From: Mycobacterium sp.
Lineage (GTDB): Bacteria; Actinomycetota; Actinomycetes; Mycobacteriales; Mycobacteriaceae
Reading direction: 5' to 3'
Length of the DNA: 64,000 nt
Assembly (NCBI GenBank): GCA_021732005.1
Contig: JAKFVT010000062.1
Location: 1-64,000 of the forward strand
The notes beneath the pieces were generated by a model. That model worked only from the letters and a program-made list of their open reading frames with translations. It was not told the origin of the DNA and made no database searches. The position numbers and the translations under genes are program-made. Positions 25,932 to 34,844 of this stretch are shown here, piece by piece (position 1 is the stretch's first letter; each line of letters starts with the position of its first letter).

Positions 25932-26414
25932 CTAGATGCCCAGTCTGCGAAATGTGCTGCGATGGAACACAATCGGCGGCACGTCATGCACAGTGATGTC
26001 CTGGACTCGCAGCACCACGATGGTGTGGTCGCCGGCAGGCACCAACTGATCGATCGAGCTCTGCATCCACACACTGGTGCCGTGCACGAACACCGCACCG
26101 CTTTCGTGAGAGTGCGTCTCCAGCCCGGCGAAGCGGTCGCCGGTCTTGGCCGCCAAGGTCCGGGCCGCGGCGTCGTGCGATTCACCGAGCAGGCTGATGC
26201 CCAAGGACGGCAGGTCCTTCAGCTTGGGCCAGGTCTCGGAATTGTTCTGCACACAGAACGAGACCAGCGGCGGGTCGAGCGACACCGGCACGAACGTGCT
26301 GGCAGCCAGGCCGACCCGGACGCCGTCGACTTCCGCGGCGATCGCGATGACACCGGAGGGGAAATGGCCGAACGCCTCACGCAGCGAGGCGGGGCTCAGC
26401 TCTGTGTTGCTCAT
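25932..26414 (-). CDS. Flavin reductase family protein (Rv0245-like)
   Basis: A 160-residue flavin reductase-like, FMN-binding split-barrel protein. It begins MSNTELSPASLREAFGHFPSGV and contains GLAASTFVPVSLDPPLVSFCVQNNSETWP, the flavin-binding signature of HpaC/PheA2-like reductases, which supply reduced flavin to monooxygenases. It corresponds to Rv0245 next to the Sdh1 genes. The start is ATG 26414. The frame continues upstream but only as antisense to the neighbouring ligase gene. The partner monooxygenase is unknown. Confidence 0.9.
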   Translation of the reverse strand: MSNTELSPASLREAFGHFPSGVIAIAAEVDGVRVGLAASTFVPVSLDPPLVSFCVQNNSETWPKLKDLPSLGISLLGESHDAAARTLAAKTGDRFAGLETHSHESGAVFVHGTSVWMQSSIDQLVPAGDHTIVVLRVQDITVHDVPPIVFHRSTFRRLGI

Positions 26415-26502
26415 AACGCTGTCATCTTCCCACGTCGCGGTCTGCCACGGCCAGAATAGATCCCGGCCAGAGGTCAGTTGAGACTCCAGGGGGCGGGCGT
26501 AG

Positions 26503-26519
26503 CTCAAATATCCGTTGAG
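26503..26519. promoter_or_regulatory. Inverted repeat before the FAAL gene
   Basis: CTCAA and TTGAG arms with a seven-base AT-rich spacer end 12 bases before the FAAL GTG. It is a possible operator or promoter element; the evidence is only symmetry and position. Confidence 0.25.
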
Positions 26520-26531
26520 TAGCCTTGGGCA

Positions 26532-28241
26532 GTGCCGAACGTCTCCATCCTGTCTGTGCTGCGCGAGCGCGCCAGTACGACGCCAGACGACGTCGCCTTC
26601 ACGTTCACCGACTACGACCGGGATTGGGACGGCGTCGCCGAAAGTCTGACCTGGTCTCAGCTGTACCGCCGCACCCTCAACGTCGCGCGGGAGATCAGCC
26701 AGCAGGGCGTTCCGGGCGACCGGGCGCTGATCATCGCGCCGCAGGGCCTGGCCTACATCGTGGCGTTCCTGGGCGCCATGCAGGCCGGCTTCATCGCCGT
26801 CCCGCTCTCGGTGCCCGTGCCCGGTTCGCATGACGAGCGGGTCAGCGCGGTGGTGACGGACACGTCGCCGACAGTCGTGCTGACCACCTCCGCGGTGTTC
26901 GAGGTGGCCGCGCAGTACGTCGACGACGGCGCCGCCGTGATCGCCACGATCGCCGTGGACACTCTCGATCTCGACGCACCCGGCGCCGACAGCGCCGACG
27001 TGCCCGACGGCCCCGATATCGCCTATCTGCAATACACGTCGGGATCGACCCGGCTGCCGGCCGGCGTGATGATCTCGCACCGCAATATGGTGGCGAACTT
27101 CGACCAGTTGATGGCCGACTACGTGCCGCACTTCGGCGGCGAGTTCCCACCGGGTACCAGCCTGGTCTCCTGGCTGCCGTTCTACCACGACATGGGCCTG
27201 ATGCTCGGGATCGGTGCTCCGATCTTCAGCGGGCACCCGGCCGACCTGATGAGCCCGATCGCGTTTCTGTCCCGGCCGGCGCGGTGGCTGCAAGCGCTGG
27301 CACGCCACCCGAGAGCGTGGTCGGGCGCACCGAACTTCGCCTTCGACCTCACCGCGCGGCGCAGCACCGACGACGAATTGGACGGCCTCGATCTCAGCGG
27401 CGTCGTCGGCATCATCAACGGGGCCGAACGGATCCATCCGGATACCCTGGTGCGGTTCAACGAACGTCTGGCGCCCAACGGTTTTCGCCCCGAAATGGTG
27501 GCACCGTCCTACGGTCTGGCCGAGGCGACGGTCTACGTCGCCAGCAGCACCGCGAATGAGGTGCCGGACGTGGTCGAGTTCGACGCCGACGAGCTGACCC
27601 AGGGCAACGCCATTCGCAAACCCGGTGGCACCCAGCTGTTGCGATACCAACTGCCGGCGTCTCCACTCGTGCGGATCGTCGACGCCGATACCTGCGAGAC
27701 GTGCCCGGACGGCACGGTCGGTGAGATCTGGACGCACGGCGAGAATGTCTCGGCCGGATACTGGCGCAAACCCGAGCAGACCGGTTCTGCGTTCGGTGCG
27801 ACGCTGGCCGGTCCGGCGGTGGACGTCCCCACGACCGGTTGGCTGCGCACGGGTGATCAGGGCTTCGTCTCCGAGGGTGACCTGTTCATCGTGGGGCGTA
27901 TCAAGGACATGCTGATCGTGCGCGGCCGCAACCACTACTCCGACGACATCGAGGCGACGGTGCAGAAGATCACCGGCGGCCGGGTCGCGGCGATCGCGGT
28001 GTCCGATGAGGAGACCGAAAAGCTGGTCACCGTCGTCGAACTCAAGAAGCGCGCCGATACCGACCTCGAGGCAGTGAAAAGCGATGTGGTTGCGGCTATT
28101 TCGCGGGCTCACGGTCTGCAGGTGGCTGACATAGTCCTGGTGGAGCCCGGTTCCATACCGACCACCACCAGCGGCAAGATCCGCCGGGCCGCATGCATCG
28201 AACCATATCGGCAAGGACAGTTCGTGCGGTTGGATGCGTAG
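26532..28241 (+). CDS. fadD23: Fatty acyl-AMP ligase of TPP locus (FadD23-like)
   Basis: A 569-residue fatty acyl-AMP ligase (FAAL). The P-loop QYTSGSTRLPAGVMISH, with PAGV instead of the PKGV of CoA ligases, and the later APSYGLAEATVYV and RTGDQGF motifs are FAAL hallmarks. The C-terminal lysine motif TTTSGKIRR is present. FAALs adenylate fatty acids and load them on a polyketide synthase. In the trehalose polyphleate locus of other mycobacteria this gene (named fadD23) primes or supplies the PKS. The start is GTG 26532. The substrate is assigned by context. Confidence 0.9.
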   Translation: MPNVSILSVLRERASTTPDDVAFTFTDYDRDWDGVAESLTWSQLYRRTLNVAREISQQGVPGDRALIIAPQGLAYIVAFLGAMQAGFIAVPLSVPVPGSHDERVSAVVTDTSPTVVLTTSAVFEVAAQYVDDGAAVIATIAVDTLDLDAPGADSADVPDGPDIAYLQYTSGSTRLPAGVMISHRNMVANFDQLMADYVPHFGGEFPPGTSLVSWLPFYHDMGLMLGIGAPIFSGHPADLMSPIAFLSRPARWLQALARHPRAWSGAPNFAFDLTARRSTDDELDGLDLSGVVGIINGAERIHPDTLVRFNERLAPNGFRPEMVAPSYGLAEATVYVASSTANEVPDVVEFDADELTQGNAIRKPGGTQLLRYQLPASPLVRIVDADTCETCPDGTVGEIWTHGENVSAGYWRKPEQTGSAFGATLAGPAVDVPTTGWLRTGDQGFVSEGDLFIVGRIKDMLIVRGRNHYSDDIEATVQKITGGRVAAIAVSDEETEKLVTVVELKKRADTDLEAVKSDVVAAISRAHGLQVADIVLVEPGSIPTTTSGKIRRAACIEPYRQGQFVRLDA

Positions 28242-28252
28242 CTGATCAGCCG

Positions 28253-28891
28253 ATGTGGTTCACCCTGCTGGTGATGGCCGTGGCCGTCAGTCTGGAACCG
28301 TTTCGGATCAGCATGTCGGTGGTGATGCTGAACCGTCCCCGCCCGCATCTGCAGTTGGCCGCGTTCCTGTGCGGCGGCTTTCTGATGGGATTGTCGGTGG
28401 GCGCGGTGGTGTTGTTCGCGCTGGAATCCCACATCCCGGCCTCGGCGCATTTCACCCTCCCCCGGGTGCAGATCGTGATCGGTGCGCTGGCCGTGGCGGC
28501 CGCGGCCATACTGGCGGTCACCAAGGGCCGCCGCGACCGGACCGTGCCGGCGTGGTTGAGCCGCCTGCTCGACGGCCCGTCGCTGTGGGTTGCCGGTGTC
28601 GCCGGTCTGGGTATCGCACTGCCCTCGGTGGACTATCTGGCGGCGCTGGCCGTAATCGGCGCGGGCACCGCGGATCCCGCGGTCCGGCTCGGGGCGTTAC
28701 TCACGTTCAACGTCATCGCATTCGCGCTCGTCGAGATTCCGCTGCTGGCCTATCTGGCGGCCCCGCAACGCACGCATGCGGCGATGACCCGACTGCATGG
28801 CTGGGTGCGGGCGCGGCGCCGCCGCGAGGTGGCGGTGCTGCTGGCCGTGGTCGGCGTGGTGCTACTCGCGGCGGGTCTTCTCGGCGTCTGA
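28253..28891 (+). CDS. GAP-family membrane protein (Gap/Sap-like) of TPP locus
   Basis: A 212-residue protein with six predicted transmembrane helices. It starts at ATG 28253 (MWFTLLVMAVAVSLEPFRISM), 11 bases after the FAAL stop. The pattern, including RPHLQLAAFLCGGFLMG and LPSVDYLAALAVIGAG, is that of the GAP family (Gap of glycopeptidolipid export, Sap of sulfolipid), small proteins that accompany MmpL-dependent glycolipid translocation. It probably assists export of the diacyltrehalose precursor. Confidence 0.87.
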   Translation: MWFTLLVMAVAVSLEPFRISMSVVMLNRPRPHLQLAAFLCGGFLMGLSVGAVVLFALESHIPASAHFTLPRVQIVIGALAVAAAAILAVTKGRRDRTVPAWLSRLLDGPSLWVAGVAGLGIALPSVDYLAALAVIGAGTADPAVRLGALLTFNVIAFALVEIPLLAYLAAPQRTHAAMTRLHGWVRARRRREVAVLLAVVGVVLLAAGLLGV

Positions 28892-28910
28892 CATCTGACG
28901 GCCGTCCGGG

Positions 28911-30026
28911 TCAGTGCGCGCTGGGGCCGTGGTTCAACACGTACTGCAGCCCCGCCGTCAACTGTGACAGCGGATCAGTGCCGCCACCGAAGGCGGCCTG
29001 CGTGGCAGGAGCCGTTACGGCGGCCGGGTCGTAGCCGTTCACAGGATCGACCTCGATCGGCGCGGTCAGCGGATCGTCATTGCGCGAATATCCGGCGTCC
29101 ACCGAGGGTTTCATCACCGCGTCGAGCTTGTTGAGGGTGTCTTCGTCCACGCCGAGGTACTTGAACGGCAACACCAACGGCAGGTGCTGTTCCGGGATCA
29201 GGTACGTCGTCGTCTTCGCGCCCCTGGAGTTGACGGTGGTCCTGATGTTCTGCGGCGGGACCATGCTCGGGTTGGTGAACGCGACGGCGGTGTGACCGGT
29301 CGCCAGGCCCACGACCGCATTCGCCAATGCCATCCAGTTGTCCTGCCGGTCTGGCCAGTCGGCGATGCTGTCGTAGGCGGAGACGAACCGGTACGAGTCG
29401 TACTGGCTGTCCACCTGCGGTGGCATCCGGTAGTCCAGCGCCGGGACGACACTGCCGACCGGGAAGTTCTGGGCCAGGAAGCCCGCCCCGAACGCGTGCG
29501 GGGAGATCGGATCGCCATAGGTGGCGAACGACAACTGATCAGGTGGCGGCGCAGTCGGATCGGTGGCCAGCCGGTTCTGCACGGCGTTGAGCACCATCGC
29601 GCCCTCCGACAGACCGATCGCGGTACCCGGTCCGCCCGCCTGAATCGCCCGGATGACGTTGCCCTCACCCTCATCGACCGATTCGCCGATGCTCGGGCCG
29701 TCGATACCCAGGCCGGGGAAGTTGTCGTCGAGCTTGCCGATACCGGGGAACAAGCGCTCCAGGGTGTGGCCCTGGACCTGTCCTGCGGGGTAGTCGACGA
29801 TCTGCCGGTCCAAGCCCGGGAACCACTCGGCACCGGTACGGCGGATGTACTCGTCGTAGGGGATGCCGAGCACGTGCGCGCCGCCGAGGGCATATCCCCG
29901 ACCGGGCGTGCCGATCGGGGGTCCGTCGCCGTTCGGCTTGTCCGGTGTTGGCTGGTCGGCGCCGGCGATACCGCCGGTGGCGCACAACGTCAGCACCGTG
30001 GTCGCCGCAGCGAGTAGCTTCTTCAT
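28911..30026 (-). CDS. Secreted PE-PPE domain acyltransferase/hydrolase of TPP locus
   Basis: A 371-residue exported alpha/beta serine hydrolase with a PE-PPE domain. The N-terminal signal peptide (MKKLLAAATTVLTLCATGGIAGA) is followed by GYALGGAHVLGIPYDEYIRRTG and the nucleophile elbow GLSEGAM (GxSxG). The start at 30026 overlaps the mmpL stop (ATGA), so it is coupled to the transporter. The gene called PE in the TPP locus encodes the enzyme that moves polyunsaturated acyl chains onto diacyltrehalose outside the membrane; that role is transferred here by context. It lacks the N-terminal PE or PPE helical domain of the secreted PE/PPE families. Confidence 0.88.
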   Translation of the reverse strand: MKKLLAAATTVLTLCATGGIAGADQPTPDKPNGDGPPIGTPGRGYALGGAHVLGIPYDEYIRRTGAEWFPGLDRQIVDYPAGQVQGHTLERLFPGIGKLDDNFPGLGIDGPSIGESVDEGEGNVIRAIQAGGPGTAIGLSEGAMVLNAVQNRLATDPTAPPPDQLSFATYGDPISPHAFGAGFLAQNFPVGSVVPALDYRMPPQVDSQYDSYRFVSAYDSIADWPDRQDNWMALANAVVGLATGHTAVAFTNPSMVPPQNIRTTVNSRGAKTTTYLIPEQHLPLVLPFKYLGVDEDTLNKLDAVMKPSVDAGYSRNDDPLTAPIEVDPVNGYDPAAVTAPATQAAFGGGTDPLSQLTAGLQYVLNHGPSAH

Positions 30027-33001
30027 GCCTTGACGCTCCCCTGCGAGCTCGATCGTGACGGCCACCAGTTCGCTTTTCCGACCAGCGTAGCCATGGCGGG
30101 TACGGTCACGGTCCGGACCAGGAATGTGTCCAGCAGGATTCCGGCGCCGATGACGAACCCGCCCTGAACCACGGTACCGATGCTGGAGAACAACAGGCCC
30201 CACATCGACGCCGCGAAGATGAGTCCGGCCGCGGTGATCACGCCACCGGTGGACGACAACGTCCGGATCACCCCGTAGCGCGTGCTGTCCGCGGACTCGT
30301 CGCGTAGCCGCGACGCGAACAACAGGTTGTAGTCAGCGCCCACGGCCACCAACACGACGAAGGCCAACGGCGGCACCGTCCAGTGCAACTGTTGATGAAA
30401 CAGATATTGGAAGACCAGGACGCCGATACCCAGCGCCGCGAAGTACGAAAGCACCACGGAACCAACCAAATACAGCGGCGCGATGATCGCCCGCAGCAAC
30501 AGCATCAACGTCAGCAGCACCACGATCATCGTGATGGCGATGATGAAGCGGATGTCCTTCTGGTAGTAGTCGCGGGTGTCGCGCAGCGCGGCGGGATACC
30601 CGCCCATCGAGATCGTGGCATCTGCCAGATACGTGTTCGGCTGTGCGCTGCGGGCGGCGTCACTGATGGCGTTGACCTGATCCATCGCCGCGGCGCTGAA
30701 CGGATCGAGCTTGGTCAGCACCAGGTACCGCACCGAGTGCCCGTCCGGCGAGATGAACATCTTCGACGCCATCTTGAAATCGGGCAGTTCGAGAACCTCG
30801 GGCGGAATGTTGAACCCCGCCATCGCCGGCGACGCGGCGTTCTGCTTCATCGACAGCAGGAACGCGGCCGCCTGATCGAGTCCGGTGCGCATGAGCTTGA
30901 TCTGGTCGACGACCAGGTCCACGCCGTTGGCCACGTCCCGGCTTCCGCTGGCGGCGCGATCGGCCCCCTGCCGGAGCTTGGTCGTGCCCGCCTGTGCGCC
31001 GCCGGGTGAGTCGAGTCCCATCTGGCGCATCAGTTTCGTCAGCCGGCCGAACGCGTCGTTGAGCTGGTTGAGCGTCGCGTTCAGGGACTGCTTGTCCTGC
31101 ATCGACTGCAATTGCGTTGCCAGCGAATTGATCTCGTCGAGGGTGCCGTCGTTGCGCGCGTCGACCAGCGCCTGGAAGTGCCCCCGGGTCTCGGCGCAGG
31201 ACGGATCCAGGTCGCAGACCGCATTGCCGTGCAGCGCGACCAGGACCGGGCCCACCCAGGCGAACATGTCCCTGGCCGCCGTGAAGCTCACACCCATCGA
31301 ATTGCCGAGCCGGTTGACCGCGTTGACGAGCTTGGTTGCGACCTCGACGTTCTTGACCAGCTTGTCGCCGCCGTATTGGCCCTTGATGGAGCCGAACGCG
31401 TCGACCACGCTCTGCACGCTGCTGGTGATCTGACCGACCTGACCCCGCACGTCGCCGAGATTGGTCGCCAGAGTGTTGGCGCCGCCGGCCAGCCGGTCGA
31501 GGCTGCCCATGTTGTCGGCGATCATCGCCGAACCGGTGCCGAGCCGGTCTCCGACCAGGCCCGCCTGATAGGTGGCACGGAACTCCTGCGGCACCTCACC
31601 GAGGGGCCGGGTGATACCGCTGACCATCGCGATGTTCGGCACTTGGCTGATGCGCTGCGCCATCTGTTCGAGGTCGGCGAGCGCCTGCGGGCTGCGCAGA
31701 TCGCGCGGAGAGCGGACCAGCACGTAGGACGGAATGGACTGGTTGAGGTCGAAATGGCGCTCCAGAGCCGTGTAGCCCACCGAGCTCGGGGCCCCGGGAG
31801 AGACCGCCTTGCGGTCGTCGTAGTTGTAGTGCGCCAACCCCACACAGCTGGCCAACAGAATCAGGATGAGCACGCTGGCCACGAGATGCGCCCGCGGTCT
31901 GCGCACGATGCGAATGCCGGACCGTCGCCACCACAGCGCGGTCAGCTCGCGGCGCGGCGCGATCAAGCCGCGCGGACCGGCGAGCGCAATGATGGCCGGC
32001 AACAACGTGATCGCGGCGAGGAAGGACACCCCGACGCCGACCGCCGATGACACGCCGACGGTCGAGAACACCCCCATCTTGGCAAAGCTGATGCCCAGGA
32101 ACGTGATTCCGATGGTGGCCGCGGATGCGGTGATCACCTTGCCCACCGAGTTCAATGCCTGCCGCACCGCCGCGTCGGAGTCCTCACCGCGGCGCATGTA
32201 GTCGTGGTAGCGGCTGATCAGGAAGACGGCGTAATCCGTTCCCGCACCGGCGATGATCGCGCTCAACAGGATGATCGCCTGGTTGGACACCCCCAGACCG
32301 GTGGTGTGCGACAACCCTGCGACCACGGATTGCGCTATCACCAGCGAGATTCCGATACCGATCAAGGGCAGCAGCATGGTGATCGGATTGCGGTACACGA
32401 TCAGCAGCACCAGGAGCACCAGCACACCGATCGCGATCTCGATCGGCAGGCGGTCCCGTTCGCCGGCCACGGTGAGGTCGGCGACGGTGGCCGCAGGTCC
32501 GGTCAGATGCACCTCCAGCGGGCTGCCCGCGGTGCTCTGTTTGACGATGTTGGCCACCCGGTTGTAGGCCTCATAGGACTGCGGGGTCCCCAATGCGCCC
32601 GCGAGTCCGACCGGCACCACCCAGGACTTGTTGTCCTTACTCGTCAAAAACGAACGCAGAGCTGGTGTTCCGACGAAATCCTGCAGCATCACGACGTCGT
32701 GCTGATCGTCGCGCAGTGCGGTGACCAGCTTGCGGTAGGTGGCTTCGTGAGCGGGGGTCAAACCCCGCTCATCGGTCAGCACCACCAGGAGCAGGTCGTC
32801 GCCGCCCGGTTCGGAGAACGCTTCGGTCATCTGCCGCGCCGCCACGCTGGACGGGGCGTCGCCCGGCAACATCGACAACGGATGTTTCTGGGCCATCTCG
32901 GTCAGGCTCGGAAACGTCAGCGGCAACGCAACCGCCAGAGCAACCCAGACACCGATCACAGCCCAGGGCCACCGCACCACGAAATCGGTCAGCCGTCGCA
33001 C
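30023..33001 (-). CDS. mmpL10: MmpL10-like RND lipid transporter of TPP locus
   Basis: A 992-residue MmpL transporter starting at GTG 33001 (RRLTDFVVRWPWAVIGVWVALAV). It shows two halves, each with a periplasmic domain and a helix bundle; the proton-relay segments GTDYAVFLISRYHDY and GADYNLLFASRLRDE are present. It has a long helical insertion in the second periplasmic loop (about residues 480-700). It lies in an operon papA3-mmpL10-PE (78-base gap, then ATGA overlap). In TPP producers MmpL10 exports diacyltrehalose across the inner membrane. There is no mmpS next to it; the GAP protein may serve as the accessory. Confidence 0.92.
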   Translation of the reverse strand: MRRLTDFVVRWPWAVIGVWVALAVALPLTFPSLTEMAQKHPLSMLPGDAPSSVAARQMTEAFSEPGGDDLLLVVLTDERGLTPAHEATYRKLVTALRDDQHDVVMLQDFVGTPALRSFLTSKDNKSWVVPVGLAGALGTPQSYEAYNRVANIVKQSTAGSPLEVHLTGPAATVADLTVAGERDRLPIEIAIGVLVLLVLLIVYRNPITMLLPLIGIGISLVIAQSVVAGLSHTTGLGVSNQAIILLSAIIAGAGTDYAVFLISRYHDYMRRGEDSDAAVRQALNSVGKVITASAATIGITFLGISFAKMGVFSTVGVSSAVGVGVSFLAAITLLPAIIALAGPRGLIAPRRELTALWWRRSGIRIVRRPRAHLVASVLILILLASCVGLAHYNYDDRKAVSPGAPSSVGYTALERHFDLNQSIPSYVLVRSPRDLRSPQALADLEQMAQRISQVPNIAMVSGITRPLGEVPQEFRATYQAGLVGDRLGTGSAMIADNMGSLDRLAGGANTLATNLGDVRGQVGQITSSVQSVVDAFGSIKGQYGGDKLVKNVEVATKLVNAVNRLGNSMGVSFTAARDMFAWVGPVLVALHGNAVCDLDPSCAETRGHFQALVDARNDGTLDEINSLATQLQSMQDKQSLNATLNQLNDAFGRLTKLMRQMGLDSPGGAQAGTTKLRQGADRAASGSRDVANGVDLVVDQIKLMRTGLDQAAAFLLSMKQNAASPAMAGFNIPPEVLELPDFKMASKMFISPDGHSVRYLVLTKLDPFSAAAMDQVNAISDAARSAQPNTYLADATISMGGYPAALRDTRDYYQKDIRFIIAITMIVVLLTLMLLLRAIIAPLYLVGSVVLSYFAALGIGVLVFQYLFHQQLHWTVPPLAFVVLVAVGADYNLLFASRLRDESADSTRYGVIRTLSSTGGVITAAGLIFAASMWGLLFSSIGTVVQGGFVIGAGILLDTFLVRTVTVPAMATLVGKANWWPSRSSSQGSVKA

Positions 33002-33079
33002 AATTTCCTCACACTGCGCGAGACCCTCAGGCCGCGCGCCCCTTCACTGCATCGAACTTCACTGAACCCAACAAGCACG

Positions 33080-34489
33080 TCACCAATGCCCGCTGTCGGC
33101 GATCCGTCCACATACGGACTTCATCGCGGCGATGTAGCGGGCGACCGATTTCTGGGCGGTTGGATTGTCCGGGAACATCACCGCCATCGCGGTGCCGGCC
33201 TCATACCGGAATATATAGATCGTCAGCTGGTAGCTGAAGCGGCCGTCGGAGTAGATCCCGATGTTGTTCGAATAGCCCATGTCAGCGGCCGCGAGCACAG
33301 CGTTGAGCGGTGCGGCGCCGCCGTGCAGGAAGTTCGAGACCGGGAAGTTCGGGTGCGGCTTCTCCAACCACGGAGCCAGCTCCAGCACCCGGTAATACGG
33401 CACCCGCGCCAGGCTCAAACCGGAATCGAACGACGACTGCGCCGCCCAGGCGGCCTCACCGAACGTCGTCGCGGCGATCGGCACGGTGATCGGCACCAGG
33501 CCGGTGAACCAGCCTTGAGTGGTGAAGTTGTCCGAGGTTCGGCGGGTGTCCCGTGGTGTGAGCCCGAAATAGGTTGTCGCACCCGTCAATTCATGTTCCA
33601 CCATGGCGGTGCAGGCATACAGGCCACCGACGAAGCGAACGCCGGCCCCGGTACAGGCCGCCTCGAATCGCGCGGTCTGATCGGCGTCCAAGATCATCTC
33701 GCCGACCATGTCAGCGACCGTCGGCTCCAGCGCGTTCCCCAACGGCAGCGGGAACTCGGGAAGTGTGCCGTTGTTGTTCTCGGCAAACTCGATCCAGGCC
33801 TGGACCTCCGGCGAATCGACGGTCAGATCCGCGGTGGCGTCGCGCTCCTGGATGCAGAAATCGTCGAAGCTGCCGGCCTCGGGCAGCGCCATCGGCTGTC
33901 CGGTCATCGTCAGTGACGTGTACATCCCATGCGCTTCGAGCATGGTGATCCCGATCAGCGCCGCGTCCCCGTGAACGTGGTCGATGCTGGCATAAAAATC
34001 GAAGTGATCGTCACTTTGCACGACGCCGAAAGAAAAACAACCCCATTCCATTGGGGTGGGAATATCGACGATATGTTTGCGCGCATCCTCCGCGGCCATG
34101 ACACCGTTGTCGATCGGCTCGAATTCGATATCGGCGGCATCGGTGATGGTGCGCCTGACAATGTCGCCGGACCCAGAGTATTCGAACCAACTCCGATAGG
34201 TGTCATGGCGGCGCAGGTACGCATTCAGCGCGTGATTCATGGCGTCGATATCGCACTGACCAGGAACTTCACAGGTGGCGATTATCTGCCGTGAATAGTC
34301 GAGTCCGGCCTTGTCCTGTTCGTAGACACCACGAATGTGTTGCCCCTGCATATAGCTGACGGGCACCGAACTGACGGGCGCTTGTCGCGCTTTGTCCATT
34401 GCGGATTTTGTCGGGTGCCAGGAAATCACCACACCGGGGCTCGGCGACCAATCATCGATGGTGCCGATGGTTATCTTCCCGATGTGCAA
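33080..34489 (-). CDS. papA3: PapA3-like trehalose acyltransferase
   Basis: A 469-residue polyketide-associated acyltransferase of the condensation-domain (BAHD-like) fold. The catalytic HxxxD motif appears as DHVHGDA near residue 170; the Ala after Asp matches other mycobacterial PapA enzymes of acyltrehalose pathways. It begins MHIGKITIGTIDDWSPSPG, as in PapA1/PapA2/PapA3. It would acylate trehalose in the cytosol to give diacyltrehalose. It is divergent from the large PKS and first in an operon with mmpL10 and the PE-PPE gene. Confidence 0.92.
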   Translation of the reverse strand: MHIGKITIGTIDDWSPSPGVVISWHPTKSAMDKARQAPVSSVPVSYMQGQHIRGVYEQDKAGLDYSRQIIATCEVPGQCDIDAMNHALNAYLRRHDTYRSWFEYSGSGDIVRRTITDAADIEFEPIDNGVMAAEDARKHIVDIPTPMEWGCFSFGVVQSDDHFDFYASIDHVHGDAALIGITMLEAHGMYTSLTMTGQPMALPEAGSFDDFCIQERDATADLTVDSPEVQAWIEFAENNNGTLPEFPLPLGNALEPTVADMVGEMILDADQTARFEAACTGAGVRFVGGLYACTAMVEHELTGATTYFGLTPRDTRRTSDNFTTQGWFTGLVPITVPIAATTFGEAAWAAQSSFDSGLSLARVPYYRVLELAPWLEKPHPNFPVSNFLHGGAAPLNAVLAAADMGYSNNIGIYSDGRFSYQLTIYIFRYEAGTAMAVMFPDNPTAQKSVARYIAAMKSVCGRIADSGHW

Positions 34490-34844
34490 AATTCCCCTCC
34501 CGGATCTGAACGGCTACGGCCCGGAGACCGGCAACCTGGTGGCCAGACCAAGATAGCGCCTGTCGCTGTGGCGCTTCGCCGTCGACCCGCAAAGCCCCTG
34601 GTCACAAGTAGTGACTAAAGGCCCTAAATAAACCGGTAAGCCCTGGCCACGCACCCGTCGACACCATGGTGAAAGCCGTTCGTTCAGCAACGCCCGTGCA
34701 ATACTGACCGTCGGGAGATGAGCCGGCCGTCGCTGTCGGGAGATGACCGAGCCGTGGCCGTTCGGAAGTTGTTCCTGGCCCTGACGTGGTCTCCCACGAC
34801 AGCACTGCGACACTTCACCGGCCCGATGCGGAGAACACAACCTG
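34490..34844. promoter_or_regulatory. Divergent promoter region between papA3 and pks
   Basis: A 355-base non-coding spacer that must drive both arms of the glycolipid locus. It holds an AT-rich patch near 34612-34632, a short inverted repeat GTCAC-AAGTA-GTGAC at 34601-34615, and two direct copies of GTCGGGAGATGA at 34710-34721 and 34735-34746, 25 bases apart. I see no small gene in it. Confidence 0.6.

Noticed and set aside
26415..28214. Long minus-strand extension upstream of the flavin reductase (frame open for 760 codons)
   Set aside because: It is antisense to the well-supported FAAL gene, shows no family motifs, and the reductase has a proper family start at 26414.
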